A stretch of 64,000 bases of DNA from Geodermatophilus sabuli (GCF_900215145.1 NZ_OBDO01000001.1:434001-498000); one strand, 5' to 3'. Shown: positions 37,266 through 46,637, counted from the first letter of the stretch. Notes: generated from the sequence alone by a model not told the origin. Program-made: numbers and translations.

Positions 37266-37282
37266 TGTTCCACATCGGAACA
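37266..37282. promoter_or_regulatory. Operator TGTTCC-N5-GGAACA, copy 2 (esterase-BVMO 2-pntAB operon)
   Basis: TGTTCC at 37266-37271, spacer ACATC, GGAACA at 37277-37282. With flanks, it matches copy 1 in 21 of 24 positions. TACGTT at 37305-37310 begins 23 nt after the right arm, as in copy 1. This gives the same predicted activator position near -43 and ties the two operons into one regulon. Confidence 0.75.
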
Positions 37283-37304
37283 CCTCGGCACTCGGACCTC
37301 CTCC

Positions 37305-37310
37305 TACGTT
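37305..37310 (+). promoter_or_regulatory. -10-like element of esterase operon
   Basis: TACGTT (TANNNT pattern) predicts a start of transcription near 37317, giving a leader of about 107 nt before ATG 37424. Confidence 0.5.
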
Positions 37311-37423
37311 GATGACACGTGGCCGCCATCACAGGGAGCGGTCCCCGCAGGGCAGCCGATCGCGGCCGCGCCGCCACCATCCCGGTCCAGAACCGGTCCG
37401 GGACCACACCGAAGGGCGACCCC

Positions 37424-38365
37424 ATGACCACCGACACCTCCGCAGGCGCCACCACTGACCCGACCGGTGCCGAGGGCCAGGACAGGCTCCGCGACCTGTA
37501 CGCCGACTGGTCCCAGATCATCGCGACCACGCCGGACCTGTCCATGCGCCTGTTCCGCGCCATCTTCGATGAGTGGCACCAGCCGACCGTCGAGCCGGAG
37601 GGCGTGACCTACCGCGAGGACACCGTCGGCGGCGTGCCGGGCATCTGGTGCCTGCCGGTGGGTGCGGACGAGTCCCAGGTCCTGCTGTACAGCCACGGCG
37701 GTGGCTTCGCGGTCGGCTCGGCCGCCAGCCACCGCAAGCTGGCCGCCCACGTGGCCAAGACCCTGGGCGCCGTCAGCTTCGTGCTGGACTACCGCCGCGC
37801 CCCCGAGCACCCGCACCCGGCGCAGGTCGAGGACGGCGTGGCCGTGTTCGACGCGCTGGTCGCGTCGGGCATCGAGCCGAGGAACATCACCACGATCGGC
37901 GACTCGGCGGGCGGCAACCTGGCCATCGCCATCCCGCTGGCCCTCCAGCAGCAGGGGAAGCCGACCCCCGGCCAGGTCATCGCCTTCTCCCCGTGGGTCG
38001 ACATGGAGAACAAGGGGGAGACCCTCACCAGCAACAACGACACCGACGCCCTGATCACCCGCGAGCTGCTCGAGGGCATGATCGCCGGGGTGCTCGGTGA
38101 GCGCGTGGCCCCCACGACTCCGCTGGCCAACCCCCTCTACGCCGACTTCACCGGCTTCCCCCGGCTGTACATGAACGCCGGCAGCGCGGAGGCCCTGATG
38201 GACAACGCCCACCGCATTGAAGAGCGCGCCAAGGCCGCCGGTGTGGACGTCACCCTGTCCATCGGCGAGGGCCAGCAGCACGTCTTCCCGTTCCTGGCCG
38301 GCCGGTCGACGGTCGTGGACCAGGAGCTGTCCCGCATCAGCGACTGGTACCGCCAGGGCCGCTGA
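37424..38365 (+). CDS. Alpha/beta hydrolase, HSL-family esterase/lactonase
   Basis: A 313-aa esterase of the hormone-sensitive lipase family. The oxyanion HGGG is at 91-94, LDYRRAPEHPHPAQVED at 121-137, and the nucleophile GDSAGG at 159-164 with Ser161. The C-terminal His sits in GQQHVFPF. It precedes BVMO 2 and should hydrolyse the ester or lactone that BVMOs make, as ChnC does in cyclohexanol degradation and as methyl-acetate hydrolase does in acetone degradation. It is first in the second operator-controlled operon. GAAGGGCGA precedes ATG 37424. Confidence 0.9.
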   Translation: MTTDTSAGATTDPTGAEGQDRLRDLYADWSQIIATTPDLSMRLFRAIFDEWHQPTVEPEGVTYREDTVGGVPGIWCLPVGADESQVLLYSHGGGFAVGSAASHRKLAAHVAKTLGAVSFVLDYRRAPEHPHPAQVEDGVAVFDALVASGIEPRNITTIGDSAGGNLAIAIPLALQQQGKPTPGQVIAFSPWVDMENKGETLTSNNDTDALITRELLEGMIAGVLGERVAPTTPLANPLYADFTGFPRLYMNAGSAEALMDNAHRIEERAKAAGVDVTLSIGEGQQHVFPFLAGRSTVVDQELSRISDWYRQGR

Positions 38366-38452
38366 CCGTCCGGTGCCGCGCGGCGGATCACTCGATCGCG
38401 CGGCCCCGCCTTCTCGACCAGCACGTCGTCCTCCCATGACCAAGGAGTCCAG

Positions 38453-40105
38453 ATGACCGCACCGCTGCACCCCCAGAGCCAGCTCCACCCGCAGACCGTG
38501 GACGCCATCGTGATCGGTGCCGGCTTCGGTGGCATCTACGCCGTCCACAAGTTCGCCAACGAGCTCGGCCTGTCCGTGATCGGCTTCGACAAGGCCGACG
38601 GTCCGGGCGGCACGTGGACCTGGAACCGCTATCCCGGTGCCCTCTCCGACACGGAGAGCCACCTGTACCGGTACTCCTTCGACAGGGACCTGTTGCAGGA
38701 CGGCACCTGGAAGCACACCTACATCACCCAACCCGAGATCCTCGAGTACCTCGAGGGCGTCGTTGACCGCTTCGACCTGCGCCGTCACTTCCGGTTCGGC
38801 GCCAAGAACGAGGTCACCACCGCCGTCTACCTCGACCGGGAGGGCCTGTGGGAGGTGACCACGGAGGCCGGCGACGTGTTCCGTGCCAAGTACGTGGTCA
38901 ACGCGGTGGGCCTGCTCTCGGCCATCAACTTCCCGAAGCTGCCCGGCCTGCACACGTTCGAGGGCGACGTCCTCCACACCGGCGCCTGGCCCGAGGGCAA
39001 GGACATGACCGGCAAGCGCGTGGGCGTCATCGGCACCGGCTCCACCGGTGAGCAGGTCGTCACCGAGCTGGCGCCGAAGGTCGAGCACCTGACGGTCTTC
39101 GTGCGCACCCCGCAGTACTCCGTGCCGGTGGGCAAGCGGCCGGTGACGCAGGAGGAGATCGACGCGATCAAGGCCGACTACGACCAGATCTGGGAGCAGG
39201 TCAAGAACTCCGCCGTGGCCTTCGGCTTCGAGGAGAGCACCGTCCCCGCCATGAGCGTCTCCGAGGAGGAGCGCAACCGCGTCTACGAGGAGGCCTGGCA
39301 GAAGGGCGGCGGCTTCCGGTTCATGTTCGCCACCTTCGGGGACATCGCCACGGACGAGGCGGCCAACGAGACCGCCGCCGCCTTCATCCGCGCCAAGGTC
39401 AGCGAGATCATCAAGGACCCGGAGAAGGCTCGCAAGCTGATGCCGACGGGGCTCTACGCCCGCCGCCCGCTTTGCGACAACGGCTTCTACGAGGCCTTCA
39501 ACCAGCCGAACGTGGACGTCGTCGCCATCAAGGAGAACCCGATCCGGGTGATCACCGAGTCGGGCGTGGTGACCGAGGACGACCAGCTGCACGAGCTGGA
39601 CGCGCTGATCTTCGCCACCGGGTTCGACGCCGTGGACGGCAACTACCGGCGCATGGACATCCGGGGCCGCGACGGTCTGTACCTCAACGACCACTGGGGC
39701 GGCCAGCCGAACAGCTACCTGGGCATGGCCACCGCCAAGTTCCCCAACTGGTTCATGGTGCTGGGCCCCAACGGCCCCTTCACCAACCTGCCGCCGAGCA
39801 TCGAGACCCAGGTGGAGTGGATCAGCGATGCGGTCAAGTACTGCGAGGACAACGGCGTTCAGGCGATCGAGCCCGCCGAGCAGACCGTGTCCGACTGGAC
39901 CGACACCTGCACGGAGATCGCCAACATGACCCTCTTCACCAAGATCGACTCGTGGATCTTCGGCGCGAACATCCCGGGCAAGAAGCCGTCCGTCCTGTTC
40001 TACCTGGGCGGGCTGGGCAACTACCGCACGATCCTCGACGACGTCGCGAAGAGCGGCTATCGCGGCTTCGAGCTGACCACGGCCAAGGAGCCGGTCTCGG
40101 CCTGA
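38453..40105 (+). CDS. Baeyer-Villiger monooxygenase 2 (cyclohexanone monooxygenase group)
   Basis: A 550-aa FAD/NADPH monooxygenase with GAGFGG (22-27), the fingerprint FEGDVLHTGAWPE (169-181) and GTGSTG (194-199). Blocks such as ESTVPAMSVSEEERNRVYEE, GGGFRFMFATFGDIAT, KLMPTGLYARRPLCD and ATGFDAVDGNYRRMDI match my memory of Acinetobacter cyclohexanone monooxygenase, so cyclic ketones are the likeliest substrates. It is a close paralogue of the 32334 gene and shares a 67-nt identical DNA stretch with it (39767-39833 against 33651-33717). AAGGAG precedes ATG 38453. Confidence 0.95.
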   Translation: MTAPLHPQSQLHPQTVDAIVIGAGFGGIYAVHKFANELGLSVIGFDKADGPGGTWTWNRYPGALSDTESHLYRYSFDRDLLQDGTWKHTYITQPEILEYLEGVVDRFDLRRHFRFGAKNEVTTAVYLDREGLWEVTTEAGDVFRAKYVVNAVGLLSAINFPKLPGLHTFEGDVLHTGAWPEGKDMTGKRVGVIGTGSTGEQVVTELAPKVEHLTVFVRTPQYSVPVGKRPVTQEEIDAIKADYDQIWEQVKNSAVAFGFEESTVPAMSVSEEERNRVYEEAWQKGGGFRFMFATFGDIATDEAANETAAAFIRAKVSEIIKDPEKARKLMPTGLYARRPLCDNGFYEAFNQPNVDVVAIKENPIRVITESGVVTEDDQLHELDALIFATGFDAVDGNYRRMDIRGRDGLYLNDHWGGQPNSYLGMATAKFPNWFMVLGPNGPFTNLPPSIETQVEWISDAVKYCEDNGVQAIEPAEQTVSDWTDTCTEIANMTLFTKIDSWIFGANIPGKKPSVLFYLGGLGNYRTILDDVAKSGYRGFELTTAKEPVSA

Positions 40106-40125
40106 CCGCCCGCCGCGCTGTCGCA

Positions 40126-40154
40126 AGGGGCGCCATCAGACCGGTGGCGCCCCT
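40126..40154 (+). terminator. Intra-operon hairpin between BVMO 2 and ALDH
   Basis: AGGGGCGCCA (40126-40135) pairs perfectly with TGGCGCCCCT (40145-40154) over a 9-nt loop. No U-run follows, and the ALDH start is 22 nt downstream. It may be a partial terminator or an RNA-processing/stability element that lowers expression of the downstream genes relative to esterase and BVMO 2. Confidence 0.6.
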
Positions 40155-40176
40155 CATCTCCTGCAGAAGGACGTTC

Positions 40177-41559
40177 ATGGGTCTCTACACCACCACCAAC
40201 CCCGCCACCGGCGAGACGCTCGCGACGTACGAGGAGATCTCGGACGCCGAGCTGCAGGACCTGATCGCCCGCAGCGACGCCGCCTACCGGTCCTGGCGCA
40301 CCACCTCACCGGACGAGCGGCGTGCGGTGCTGAGCCGAGCCGCGGAGATCCACCGGGAGCGCTCCGAGGAGCTCGCCGCCCTGCTGACCCTGGAGATGGG
40401 CAAGCCGGCCGCCCAGGCCCAGGGTGAGGTGGCGCTGGTCGCCTCGATCTACCAGTACTACGCCGACCACGTCGAGGAGTTCCTGGCCGACGAGCCCCTG
40501 GAGATCTCGGGCCCCGGCACGGCCGTGGTCCGCACCGAGCCGATCGGCCCGCTCGTGGGCGTCATGCCGTGGAACTACCCCTACTACCAGGTGGCCCGCT
40601 TCGCCGCCCCCAACATCGCCCTGGGCAACACCGTCATCCTCAAGCACGCCCGCAACTGCCCCCAGTCGGCTCTGGTCGTCGAGCGGGTGCTGACCGAGGC
40701 CGGGCTCCCGGACGGGGTGTATCTCAACGCGTTCATCTCCTCCGCCCAGGTGGCCGACGCCATCGCCGACCCGCGGGTCCAGGGTGTCTCCCTGACCGGC
40801 TCGGAGAAGGCCGGTGCCGCGGTCGCAGAGGTGGCCGGGCGGAACCTGAAGAAGTGCGTGTTGGAGCTCGGCGGATCGGATCCCGTGATCGTGCTGGACG
40901 ACGCCGACATCGACGCCGCCGCGGCGGCCGCCGCCACCGGCCGGCTCGCCAACGGGGGCCAGGCCTGCACCGCGTCGAAGCGCTTCCTGGTCCAGGCCGG
41001 GGTGTACGACGAGTTCGTCCGCCGGCTGGTTGACCAGATGGCCGGCTGGACCCCCGACGATCCGACGAGCACGGACACGAAGATGGGGCCGCTCTCGTCG
41101 GCATCCGCGGCAGGCGAGCTGGACGAGCTGGTGGAGGACGCCGTCTCCCAGGGCGCGGAGCTGCTGCTGGGCGGCGGACGGACGGGCGAGGAGAGTGCCT
41201 TCTACCGGCCCACCCTCCTGGGCGGCGTGACCTCCCGGATGCGCGCCTACAGCGAGGAGCTGTTCGGCCCGGCCGGCGTCGTGTACCGCTTCGACTCCAT
41301 CGAGGACGCGATCGAGCTGGCCAACGACTCGCCCTACGGGCTGTCCTCCAGCGTGTTCACCAGCGACGACGAGAAGGCGCAGCAGATCGCCGAGTCCCTG
41401 GAGACCGGCATGGTGTGGATCAACAGCACCAGCAGGAGTGCCCCGGACCTGCCCTTCGGCGGCGTCAAGCGCTCGGGCTTCGGCCGGGAGCTGGCCCGGT
41501 TCGGCTTCAACGAGTTCGCCAACAAGAAGCTCGTCAGAAACGCTCGGGCGGGGTCATGA
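40177..41559 (+). CDS. NAD(P)-dependent aldehyde dehydrogenase (succinate-semialdehyde type)
   Basis: A 460-aa ALDH. PWNYP is at 131-135, Lys156 (LKHA), the general base Glu230 (LELGG), the nucleophile Cys264 (GGQACTASKRF), and the C-terminal PFGGVKRSGFGRELARFG. The short length and this tail match the succinate-semialdehyde branch, and substrates may include adipate or glutarate semialdehyde. In this operon it should oxidise the aldehyde derived from the hydroxy-acid released by the lactonase. AGAAGGACG precedes ATG 40177. Confidence 0.93.
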   Translation: MGLYTTTNPATGETLATYEEISDAELQDLIARSDAAYRSWRTTSPDERRAVLSRAAEIHRERSEELAALLTLEMGKPAAQAQGEVALVASIYQYYADHVEEFLADEPLEISGPGTAVVRTEPIGPLVGVMPWNYPYYQVARFAAPNIALGNTVILKHARNCPQSALVVERVLTEAGLPDGVYLNAFISSAQVADAIADPRVQGVSLTGSEKAGAAVAEVAGRNLKKCVLELGGSDPVIVLDDADIDAAAAAAATGRLANGGQACTASKRFLVQAGVYDEFVRRLVDQMAGWTPDDPTSTDTKMGPLSSASAAGELDELVEDAVSQGAELLLGGGRTGEESAFYRPTLLGGVTSRMRAYSEELFGPAGVVYRFDSIEDAIELANDSPYGLSSSVFTSDDEKAQQIAESLETGMVWINSTSRSAPDLPFGGVKRSGFGRELARFGFNEFANKKLVRNARAGS

Positions 41560-41638
41560 CTCGCCCTGTGGAGGACGCGATCGCGCCGTCCTCGCCGCCT
41601 GACCGGGATCCGGCCCTCATCGGTGGAAGAAGGACAGC

Positions 41639-42064
41639 ATGACCCAGGACGACGCCCAGAACATCGATCGTTTCCAGCGCGGCATGGACCGCATGATGGA
41701 ACTGGTCTCCACCGAGCAGTCCGGCACCTTCGACCACGCGAAGCTCGTCGAGTCCTACAGGGACCTGGACCCGGAGCTGTCGGACTACATCGTGTCGTTC
41801 GCCTTCGGCGACATCTACTCCCGCACGAGCCTGACCCAGCAGGAACAGACGATGGTGACCATCGCCACCCTGACGGGCCTGGGTATCGAACCGCAGCTGA
41901 AACTGCACATCAACGTCGGTTTCAACGTGGGGCTGACCAGGGAGAAGATCATCGGCACCCTGATCCACTGCATCCCCTACGTCGGCTTCCCCCGTGTCCT
42001 CAACGCCCTGAGTCTCCTCAAGGAGGTCATGGCAGAGAGGAACGCGGACGCCGGCGCGGACTGA
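41639..42064 (+). CDS. Carboxymuconolactone decarboxylase family protein
   Basis: A 141-aa all-helical CMD-fold protein with the block EQTMVTIATLTGLG and then EPQLKLHINVGFNVGLTREKI and the end CIPYVGFPRVLNAL. It lacks the CxxC of AhpD peroxidases, so it is nearer the gamma-carboxymuconolactone decarboxylase type, which acts on lactones. Its place between aldehyde dehydrogenase and a reductase suggests a lactone- or oxo-acid-related side step. The exact reaction is unknown. GAAGGA precedes the ATG. Confidence 0.88.
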   Translation: MTQDDAQNIDRFQRGMDRMMELVSTEQSGTFDHAKLVESYRDLDPELSDYIVSFAFGDIYSRTSLTQQEQTMVTIATLTGLGIEPQLKLHINVGFNVGLTREKIIGTLIHCIPYVGFPRVLNALSLLKEVMAERNADAGAD

Positions 42065-42144
42065 GCCACTGCCTGCCTGCTGCCCGATGGGCACGCGCGG
42101 CCACACCTGCTTCTCGAGCTTCTCGATCCGGGGAGGAACCCCAA

Positions 42145-42936
42145 GTGCATCTGGCAATAGGACTCGGTCCCATCGGCGGGAACATCGGTGCGCACCTCGC
42201 CGAGCTCGGGAGGCGCGTTCATGGCTACGACCTCAACGCGGATCGCGTCCGCGAGTGGTCAGCGGAGACCGACTCGCCGGCCGGCGACGACCTGGCAGCC
42301 GTCGACTGGCCGGCCGTGGAGAGCGTCCACGTCGCCGTGCGGACGGCGGATCAGGTCTCCTCCGCATTCGGGTCGCTCCAGCACCACGCAGCGCAACCAT
42401 TGACCGTCTTCGTCCACACCACGCTGGCACCGGGAGATGCCCGGAGGGTCCTCTCCTCCGCTCCCGACTCCTGGCGCGTGTTCGAGGCGCCGGTGTCCGG
42501 CGGCCCCCAGGGCGCACGTCAGGGGACGATGACCATCTTCCTCGCCGGACCGGCTCCGACGGATACGGAGGAGAGCCTCCTCGCCGACACCTCGGGTCGC
42601 GTGTTCCGCATGCAGTCCTACGGTCAGCCGGCTCTGGTGAAACTCCTCAACAACGCCCTGGCCACATACAACCTGACCGCCACCGCCCGGATGCTCAACC
42701 TGGCGGCGGAGCTCGGAGTGCCTGCCAAGGACTTCTTCGAGGTGATCGGCGTGTCCACCGGACAGAGCTGGATGAGCGACAACTTGATCGACGTCCAGTA
42801 CGACCTGCTGCTCAAGGACGTCGGTCTGCTCCGGGGTGAGATCCCATCGCTGCCCACCGGAGACCTGGACGACGACGTCGAGCAGGCGGTCCTCCGGGCC
42901 CGGGAGCTGCTCGGCACAGGCCCCGACCCGGCCTGA
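42145..42936 (+). CDS. NAD(P)-binding 6-phosphogluconate/3-hydroxyisobutyrate dehydrogenase-like protein
   Basis: A 263-aa beta-hydroxyacid dehydrogenase-type protein. The Rossmann motif GLGPIGGNIG is at the very start, APVSGGPQGARQGTMTIFLAG is the substrate-binding block, and VKLLNNALATYN supplies the catalytic Lys region. The GTG start at 42145 follows GGGGAGGAA. It may reduce or oxidise a hydroxy-acid formed in the pathway. It is somewhat short at the N-terminus (VHLAIGLG) compared with MKIGFIGLG-type homologues, but the Rossmann loop is intact. Confidence 0.82.
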   Translation: MHLAIGLGPIGGNIGAHLAELGRRVHGYDLNADRVREWSAETDSPAGDDLAAVDWPAVESVHVAVRTADQVSSAFGSLQHHAAQPLTVFVHTTLAPGDARRVLSSAPDSWRVFEAPVSGGPQGARQGTMTIFLAGPAPTDTEESLLADTSGRVFRMQSYGQPALVKLLNNALATYNLTATARMLNLAAELGVPAKDFFEVIGVSTGQSWMSDNLIDVQYDLLLKDVGLLRGEIPSLPTGDLDDDVEQAVLRARELLGTGPDPA

Positions 42937-43020
42937 TCCCGCAGGGGCGGTGCCCCCCCGACACCACAGCCGATCGGCGGGTCGACCCATCTCCGGCGTC
43001 GTCCCCGCTCTGGAGGTCCC

Positions 43021-44556
43021 ATGCTCATCGCAGTGCTCAAGGAGGCGCGCCCGGGCGAGACCCGGGTCGCCGCGACGCCTACGACGGTGGCGCAGCTGCT
43101 GAAACTCGGCTACGAGGTCGTCGTCGAGCCCGCGGCCGGTGAGGCGTCGAGCTTCTCGGACGAGGCCTACGTCGCGGCCGGCGCCAAGGTCGCGGACTGG
43201 TCCGACGGGGATGTCGTGTTCGGCGTGAACGCTCCCTCGGCCGAGCAGCTGGACCGGCTCAAGCCGGGGGCGACCCTGGTGAGCCTGCTGGCGCCTGGTC
43301 TGACCCCCGACCTGGTGGCGGACCTGGCGCGGAGGCCGATCACCGCGATGGCGATGGACGCGGTCCCGCGGATCTCGCGGGCCCAGTCGTTGGACGTGCT
43401 GTCCTCGATGGCCAACATCGCCGGGTACCGGGCCGTGGTGGAAGCGGCGCACGTCTTCGGTCGCTTCTTCACCGGTCAGGTGACGGCAGCCGGCAAGGTT
43501 CCCCCGGCCAAGGTGCTGGTCGCAGGGGCGGGGGTCGCCGGCCTGTCCGCCATCGGGGCTGCCGGGAGCCTGGGCGCCGTCGTGCGAGCCACCGATCCCC
43601 GGCCGGAGGTCGCCGACCAGGTGAGGTCCCTGGGCGGTGAGTACCTGTCGATCGAATCGCCCGAGGTCGAGGTCTCGGCGACGGGCTACGCCAAGGAGAT
43701 GGGCGAGGACTACAAGGCCCGCGAGGTGCAGCTGTACGCCGCACAGTGTGCGGACGTCGACATCGTGATCACCACCGCGCTGATCCCCGGGCGCCCCGCA
43801 CCGCGGCTCGTCACCGCCGACATGGTGGCGTCGATGAAGTCGGGCAGCGTGATCGTCGACATGGCCGCGCAGAACGGCGGCAACGTGGAGGGCACCGTCA
43901 AGGACCAGGCGGTGCGCACCGCCAACGGGGTCACGATCATCGGCTACACCGACCTGGCCGGCCGGCTCCCGGCGCAGGCCTCGCAGCTCTACGGCACGAA
44001 CCTCGTGAACCTGATGAAGCTGATGACGCCGGAGAAGGACGGCCGCCTGGTGCTGGACTTCGACGACGTCGTCCAGCGGTCGATGACCGTGGTGCGCAAC
44101 GGCGAGCTGACGTGGCCCCCGCCACCGGTCCAGGTGTCGGCAGCGCCTCCTGCCGCGGCGGCCGCTGCCCCGCCGGTGACGTCGCATGCGAAGCAGCCGG
44201 TGTCGCCCCAGCGCCGGTACGCGGTCGTGGGCGTGGCTGCCGCAGTGCTGTTCGTGCTGGCGGCCCTGTCGCCGCAGGCGCTGCTGGGCCACCTGACGGT
44301 CTTCGTGCTCGCGATCGTCATCGGCTACTACGTCATCGGGCACGTGCACCATGCCCTGCACACGCCACTGATGTCCGTGACGAACGCGATCTCCGGGATC
44401 ATCGTGGTGGGAGCGCTCCTCCAGATCGGTCAGGGCGGGTCCAACAGCGCGCTGATCACCGGTCTGGCCACGGTCGCAGTCCTCGTCGCCAGCATCAACG
44501 TCTTCGGTGGCTTCGCGGTCACCCGTCGCATGCTCGCGATGTTCTCGAGAAGCTGA
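43021..44556 (+). CDS. pntA: NAD(P) transhydrogenase subunit alpha (copy 2)
   Basis: A 511-aa PntA, full length with membrane tail. [20 protein letters not shown], the NAD motif GAGVAG and [22 protein letters not shown] match copy 1 at 4509 almost exactly, while the linker before the membrane part differs. GGAGG precedes ATG 43021. It sits at the end of the ketone-oxidation operon, where its likely job is to recycle NADH from ADH/ALDH into NADPH for the BVMOs, using the proton gradient. Confidence 0.95.
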   Translation: MLIAVLKEARPGETRVAATPTTVAQLLKLGYEVVVEPAAGEASSFSDEAYVAAGAKVADWSDGDVVFGVNAPSAEQLDRLKPGATLVSLLAPGLTPDLVADLARRPITAMAMDAVPRISRAQSLDVLSSMANIAGYRAVVEAAHVFGRFFTGQVTAAGKVPPAKVLVAGAGVAGLSAIGAAGSLGAVVRATDPRPEVADQVRSLGGEYLSIESPEVEVSATGYAKEMGEDYKAREVQLYAAQCADVDIVITTALIPGRPAPRLVTADMVASMKSGSVIVDMAAQNGGNVEGTVKDQAVRTANGVTIIGYTDLAGRLPAQASQLYGTNLVNLMKLMTPEKDGRLVLDFDDVVQRSMTVVRNGELTWPPPPVQVSAAPPAAAAAAPPVTSHAKQPVSPQRRYAVVGVAAAVLFVLAALSPQALLGHLTVFVLAIVIGYYVIGHVHHALHTPLMSVTNAISGIIVVGALLQIGQGGSNSALITGLATVAVLVASINVFGGFAVTRRMLAMFSRS

Positions 44557-44567
44557 GAGGCCCACTC

Positions 44568-45986
44568 ATGACCGTGGAGCTCGCCGCGCAGGCGGCGTAC
44601 GTCGTTGCCGCCCTGCTCTTCATCCTCGCGCTCGCCGGCCTGTCGAAGCACGAGACCGCCAAGGCCGGCAACACCTTCGGCATCGCGGGCATGGTCCTCG
44701 CACTGGTCGCGACCGTCGCGCTGGCGGTGGACCACGGGATCGACGGCGCTGGGCTGGGGTTCCTGGTCGGCGCGACGGCGGTCGGCGCGGCGATCGGGCT
44801 GTGGCGTGCTCGTGTCGTGGAGATGACCGGCATGCCCGAGCTGATCGCCGTTCTGCACTCCTTCGTGGGGCTGGCCGCGGTGCTGGTGGGTTGGAACGGC
44901 TACCTCCACGTCGAAGCTGATCCCGACGGCGCCGAGGCGTCGCGCCTCCAGGACATCGAGACGCTGGGGATCCACCACGCCGAGGTGGTCATCGGCGTCT
45001 TCATCGGCGCAGTCACCTTCACCGGCTCGATCGTGGCGTTCCTCAAACTCTCGGCGCGGATCAAGTCCAGCCCGCTGATGCTGCCCGGCAAGAACCTGCT
45101 CAATCTCGGCGCACTCGTCGCGTTCGCCGTCCTCACCACGTGGTTCGTGATCGATCCCGCACTGTGGTTGCTGGTCGTGGTCACCGTGATCGCGCTGCTC
45201 CTCGGGTGGCACCTGGTGGCCTCGATCGGTGGCGGCGACATGCCGGTCGTGGTGTCGATGCTGAACAGCTACTCCGGCTGGGCAGCTGCGGCATCTGGGT
45301 TCCTGCTGGAGAACGACCTGCTGATCGTCACCGGCGCACTGGTCGGCTCCTCCGGTGCCTACCTGTCCTACATCATGTGCAAGGCGATGAACCGGTCGTT
45401 CATCTCCGTCATCGCCGGCGGCTTCGGTGTCGAAGCCGGCCCCGCCTCGGACGAGGACTACGGCGAACACCGGGAGATCACCGCCGACGGTGTGGTCGAC
45501 CTCCTGGCCGCCGCCGATTCGGTGATCATCACCCCCGGTTACGGCATGGCCGTCGCGCAGGCGCAGTACGGCGTGGCCGAGCTGACCCGGAAGCTACGGG
45601 AACGAGGCGTCAACGTCCGCTTCGGCATCCACCCGGTGGCGGGCCGCCTCCCCGGACACATGAACGTGCTGCTGGCCGAGGCGAAGGTGCCGTACGACAT
45701 CGTGCTCGAGATGGACGAGATCAACGACGACTTCGACGACACCGCTGTCGTGCTCGTCATCGGCGCCAACGACACCGTCAACCCGGCGGCGACCGAAGAC
45801 CCGAGTTCACCCATCGCCGGCATGCCGGTCCTCACCGTCTGGAACGCCGACAACGTGATCGTGTTCAAACGCTCCATGGCCTCGGGCTATGCCGGCGTGC
45901 AGAACCCGCTCTTCTTCCGCGAGAACGCCGCCATGCTCTTCGGCGACGCCAAGGAACGCGTGGAGGACATCCTCCATGCTCTCTAG
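44568..45986 (+). CDS. pntB: NAD(P) transhydrogenase subunit beta (copy 2)
   Basis: A 472-aa PntB with the same blocks as copy 1 at 6047: [38 protein letters not shown], the NADP domain [14 protein letters not shown] and [20 protein letters not shown]. It starts 11 nt after pntA instead of overlapping it as in copy 1, and the loop after the fourth helix is a little different. It is the last gene of the operon; no clear terminator follows. Confidence 0.95.
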   Translation: MTVELAAQAAYVVAALLFILALAGLSKHETAKAGNTFGIAGMVLALVATVALAVDHGIDGAGLGFLVGATAVGAAIGLWRARVVEMTGMPELIAVLHSFVGLAAVLVGWNGYLHVEADPDGAEASRLQDIETLGIHHAEVVIGVFIGAVTFTGSIVAFLKLSARIKSSPLMLPGKNLLNLGALVAFAVLTTWFVIDPALWLLVVVTVIALLLGWHLVASIGGGDMPVVVSMLNSYSGWAAAASGFLLENDLLIVTGALVGSSGAYLSYIMCKAMNRSFISVIAGGFGVEAGPASDEDYGEHREITADGVVDLLAAADSVIITPGYGMAVAQAQYGVAELTRKLRERGVNVRFGIHPVAGRLPGHMNVLLAEAKVPYDIVLEMDEINDDFDDTAVVLVIGANDTVNPAATEDPSSPIAGMPVLTVWNADNVIVFKRSMASGYAGVQNPLFFRENAAMLFGDAKERVEDILHAL

Positions 45987-46412
45987 CACGTAGGTGTACC
46001 GGTCGAGCACTGGAGCTGGCGTCACTGCCCGCGGGGAGGTCCACCAGGTGCCACGCCCGGGCCGGCAGATCGCGGGCTTGCGTCAGCCGCACGAGCCCTG
46101 CCCCGTCGGCGTGCGGACGAGGTGCTCCGACCGTGGAGGCAGGGCGCGCTCGGCGACGTCGTAGGCCTCCCGCCACATCGCTGAGGAACTCAACGACGAC
46201 TCGCCTCCTCGGACACCGGGACGGCGTCACCCACGGTCTGCGGGCCACCCCGGGGAGAGTCCACGGGGGCCGAGCTGCCGAAGGTGCCGGAGGAGAAGCC
46301 CATGGCCCTCCCTCGCCGGGCGCACGAGGAACACGACGTCTGGCCGACGCCGTGCACGTCCACACGTCGGGATGACAGCAGCGACGGGAAGAACGACCCG
46401 GCCCGCTAGGGG
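45987..46412. other. Intergenic stretch, left edge of island, nothing recognised
   Basis: About 430 nt after pntB with no credible gene. Frames are shadows. An IS3 remnant follows, so part of this may be decayed mobile DNA. Confidence 0.4.
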
Positions 46413-46637
46413 TTGTCCCGGCGTGAGTTCGACAGCACCGCGAAGGCTCGCGCGGTAGTGATCGACTGGTGCTACGGGTTCTTCAAGCACCAGCGCCGAC
46501 ACGGCGCGGCCGGGACCCGTCCCCGACCAACTGTGGAACTGCCCCTCACCCGAGCAGCGGCACAGGGAACCCTCCACGATCTCGGGTGGGATACACCCTC
46601 ACCAGTGGCCGGCCGACGGTCCGCTGAATTTCACTGA
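46413..46637 (+). pseudogene. IS3-family transposase C-terminal remnant
   Basis: A 74-codon frame whose first 40 residues (REFDSTAKARAVVIDWCYGF, then FKHQRRHGAAGTRP) match the C-terminal end of IS3-type transposases (typically F-x-T-x-x-x-A-R-x-A-V-x-x-W...N-x-x-R-R-H). The DDE core is missing, and the tail after about 46540 is unrelated sequence. Confidence 0.7.

Noticed and set aside
37304-40126. 940-aa minus-strand frame antisense to esterase and BVMO 2
   Set aside because: Mirror of two well-supported genes; no recognisable motif.
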